From positions 1 through 6,450 of the forward strand of contig JAPYRO010000070.1 in assembly GCA_029941095.1 (NCBI GenBank): DNA of 6,450 nucleotides, read 5' to 3'. Of this stretch, positions 5,744 through 6,450 are shown piece by piece. Both the position numbers and the translations under genes were made by a program. Source of the DNA: Dehalococcoidia bacterium (lineage in GTDB: Bacteria > Chloroflexota > Dehalococcoidia > UBA6926). Positions within the stretch are counted from its first letter, which is position 1. Every line of letters starts with the position of its first letter. The notes beneath the pieces were generated by a model that saw only the letters and a list, made by a program, of their open reading frames with translations, had not been told where the DNA came from and did no database searches.

Positions 5744-6450
5744 ATGACTATTAATTTATTAAAAGGGAATTCCCATCCTGTTGGAGATGTACTCTCTAAC
5801 AGGAGCTACCGTTACCTTTGGCCTAACGGCCTTTTATGGCAGTTGGCCAGATGGATGTGGATGTTGGTGTCTGGCTACTTAGTGCTTGAACTCAGCGGCT
5901 CGATAATACAAACTCAACTTGTAGGCGTGGCATATTTTGCTCCGATGCTTCTAGGGGGATTAGTTAGTGGCGCTCTTGTCGACTCTTATGATAGAAAACC
6001 CCTGATGATTTTGTCTCATTTGTGGAATTTGAGCGTTGTGACAGTGTGTTTCTTATTGGTTTATTCTGGCAATATAGAATCCTGGCAAGTTATAGTACTC
6101 ACTTTCTTTTTTGGCATGGCGGGCACCTTAGATATTACTGCTCGGCGAACTTTGGCGTATGATCTTGTGGGTTCAGATTTAATAGCGACAGCCATATCCT
6201 TAGAATATTTATCCGCTACAAGCGCATTGATCTTGGGCCCGACAATTGGTGGTATTTTACTGGATCTTTCGATAATTGGAGGAACAGCTAATGCAGGAGG
6301 AGCGTACCTTACTATTATCTTTTTCTTTTTGATCTCAATAATGTTTTTGCTTAAGGTTAGAGTTCCTAAGAAAACTCGTGGTCCATCTTCTCCAGAAAAC
6401 ATATGGCGTTCACTTATAAATGGGTTAAAGGTTGTTGCAGCTAATAAAGC
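5744..6450 (+). CDS. MFS transporter, EntS/MFS_3-like exporter (N-terminal part, runs off right edge)
   Basis: The 235 complete codons have no stop before the window edge and cover about the N-terminal six-helix bundle of a roughly 400-residue major facilitator. Such proteins export small molecules (siderophores, drugs) by proton antiport. Seen: NRSYRYLW (19-26), typical just before helix 1 in this subgroup; hydrophobic helices at about 28-50, 58-79, 87-107, 113-128, 150-175 and 188-204; the loop 2-3 motif GALVDSYDRKP (76-86), matching MFS motif A; RRTLAYDLVG (134-143); and GPTIGGILLD (165-174). It then enters the central cytoplasmic loop (205 on). ATG 5744 follows the lipoprotein stop by three bases and has no clear Shine-Dalgarno, so translational coupling is likely. 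No other ATG, GTG or TTG precedes the conserved NRSYRYLW. A stem-loop covers codons 12-20. Substrate unknown. Confidence 0.9.
   Translation, partial: MTINLLKGNSHPVGDVLSNRSYRYLWPNGLLWQLARWMWMLVSGYLVLELSGSIIQTQLVGVAYFAPMLLGGLVSGALVDSYDRKPLMILSHLWNLSVVTVCFLLVYSGNIESWQVIVLTFFFGMAGTLDITARRTLAYDLVGSDLIATAISLEYLSATSALILGPTIGGILLDLSIIGGTANAGGAYLTIIFFFLISIMFLLKVRVPKKTRGPSSPENIWRSLINGLKVVAANK
5777..5803 (+). repeat. Stem-loop inside the first codons of the MFS gene
   Basis: CCTGTTGGAGA (5777-5787) and TCTCTAACAGG (5793-5803) pair over 11 positions, ten Watson-Crick plus one G-U, around the 5-base loop TGTAC. No T-run follows, so it is not a standard intrinsic terminator. It begins 33 bases after the MFS start codon and might slow translation or define an mRNA end. 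A perfect 10-base palindrome GGGAATTCCC lies just upstream at 5765-5774. Confidence 0.5.

Noticed and set aside
5819..5836. GGCC-TAAC-GGCC followed by TTTT as a terminator
   Set aside because: The stem is only four pairs and lies inside the conserved MFS helix 1 coding region; it cannot be called a terminator.
6061..6402. Minus-strand open frame of 113 codons
   Set aside because: It is antisense to the MFS transporter, whose plus-strand frame is continuous, has helices and motif A, and runs off the right edge.
1..6450. CRISPR, tRNA/rRNA, insertion sequences, attachment sites or a defence system
   Set aside because: Reading both strands showed no spaced repeats, no cloverleaf-type segment, no transposase or integrase motifs, and no nuclease, methylase or toxin-like genes.

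Overview
The window holds six protein-coding genes, two of them cut by the window edges, on both strands of moderately AT-rich DNA. I see no tRNA, rRNA, CRISPR array, transposase or integrase. The gene set is: dihydroorotate dehydrogenase-like, nitronate monooxygenase-like, ATZ/TRZ-type amidohydrolase, an unrecognised anchored protein, a di-haem c-type lipoprotein, and an MFS exporter. It reads like a free-living, respiring, heterotrophic bacterium. The FMN enzymes plus a stand-alone amidohydrolase would suit a marine Chloroflexota (SAR202-like) genome, but that is only a guess and no phylogenetic marker is present to settle it.

Layout. Positions 1-421 (minus) are the N-terminal 140 residues of a class 1 dihydroorotate dehydrogenase with a TTG start; the rest lies beyond the left edge. 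It is divergent from 561-1694 (plus), a nitronate monooxygenase / 2-nitropropane dioxygenase-family FMN TIM barrel. Next, convergent to it, come two minus-strand genes: a complete ATZ/TRZ-type metal-dependent amidohydrolase (1757-3289) and, upstream of that, a 219-residue membrane-anchored protein of unknown function (3427-4086). A strong intrinsic terminator (3371-3403) separates these two, so they are probably independent transcripts. A 211-bp divergent intergenic region (4087-4297) precedes a plus-strand pair: a di-haem lipoprotein of the DUF1111 / di-haem oxidoreductase family (4298-5740), and an MFS transporter (5744 to the right edge) that starts three bases after the lipoprotein stop codon.

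How they may work together. The only firm transcriptional unit is the lipoprotein-MFS pair, which would place an exported haem redox enzyme and a membrane exporter under one promoter. The other genes look like independently transcribed catabolic or housekeeping functions. No previously undescribed multi-gene system can be demonstrated. The items most worth a second look are the unrecognised anchored protein, the lipoprotein/MFS coupling, and a stem-loop inside the first codons of the MFS gene.
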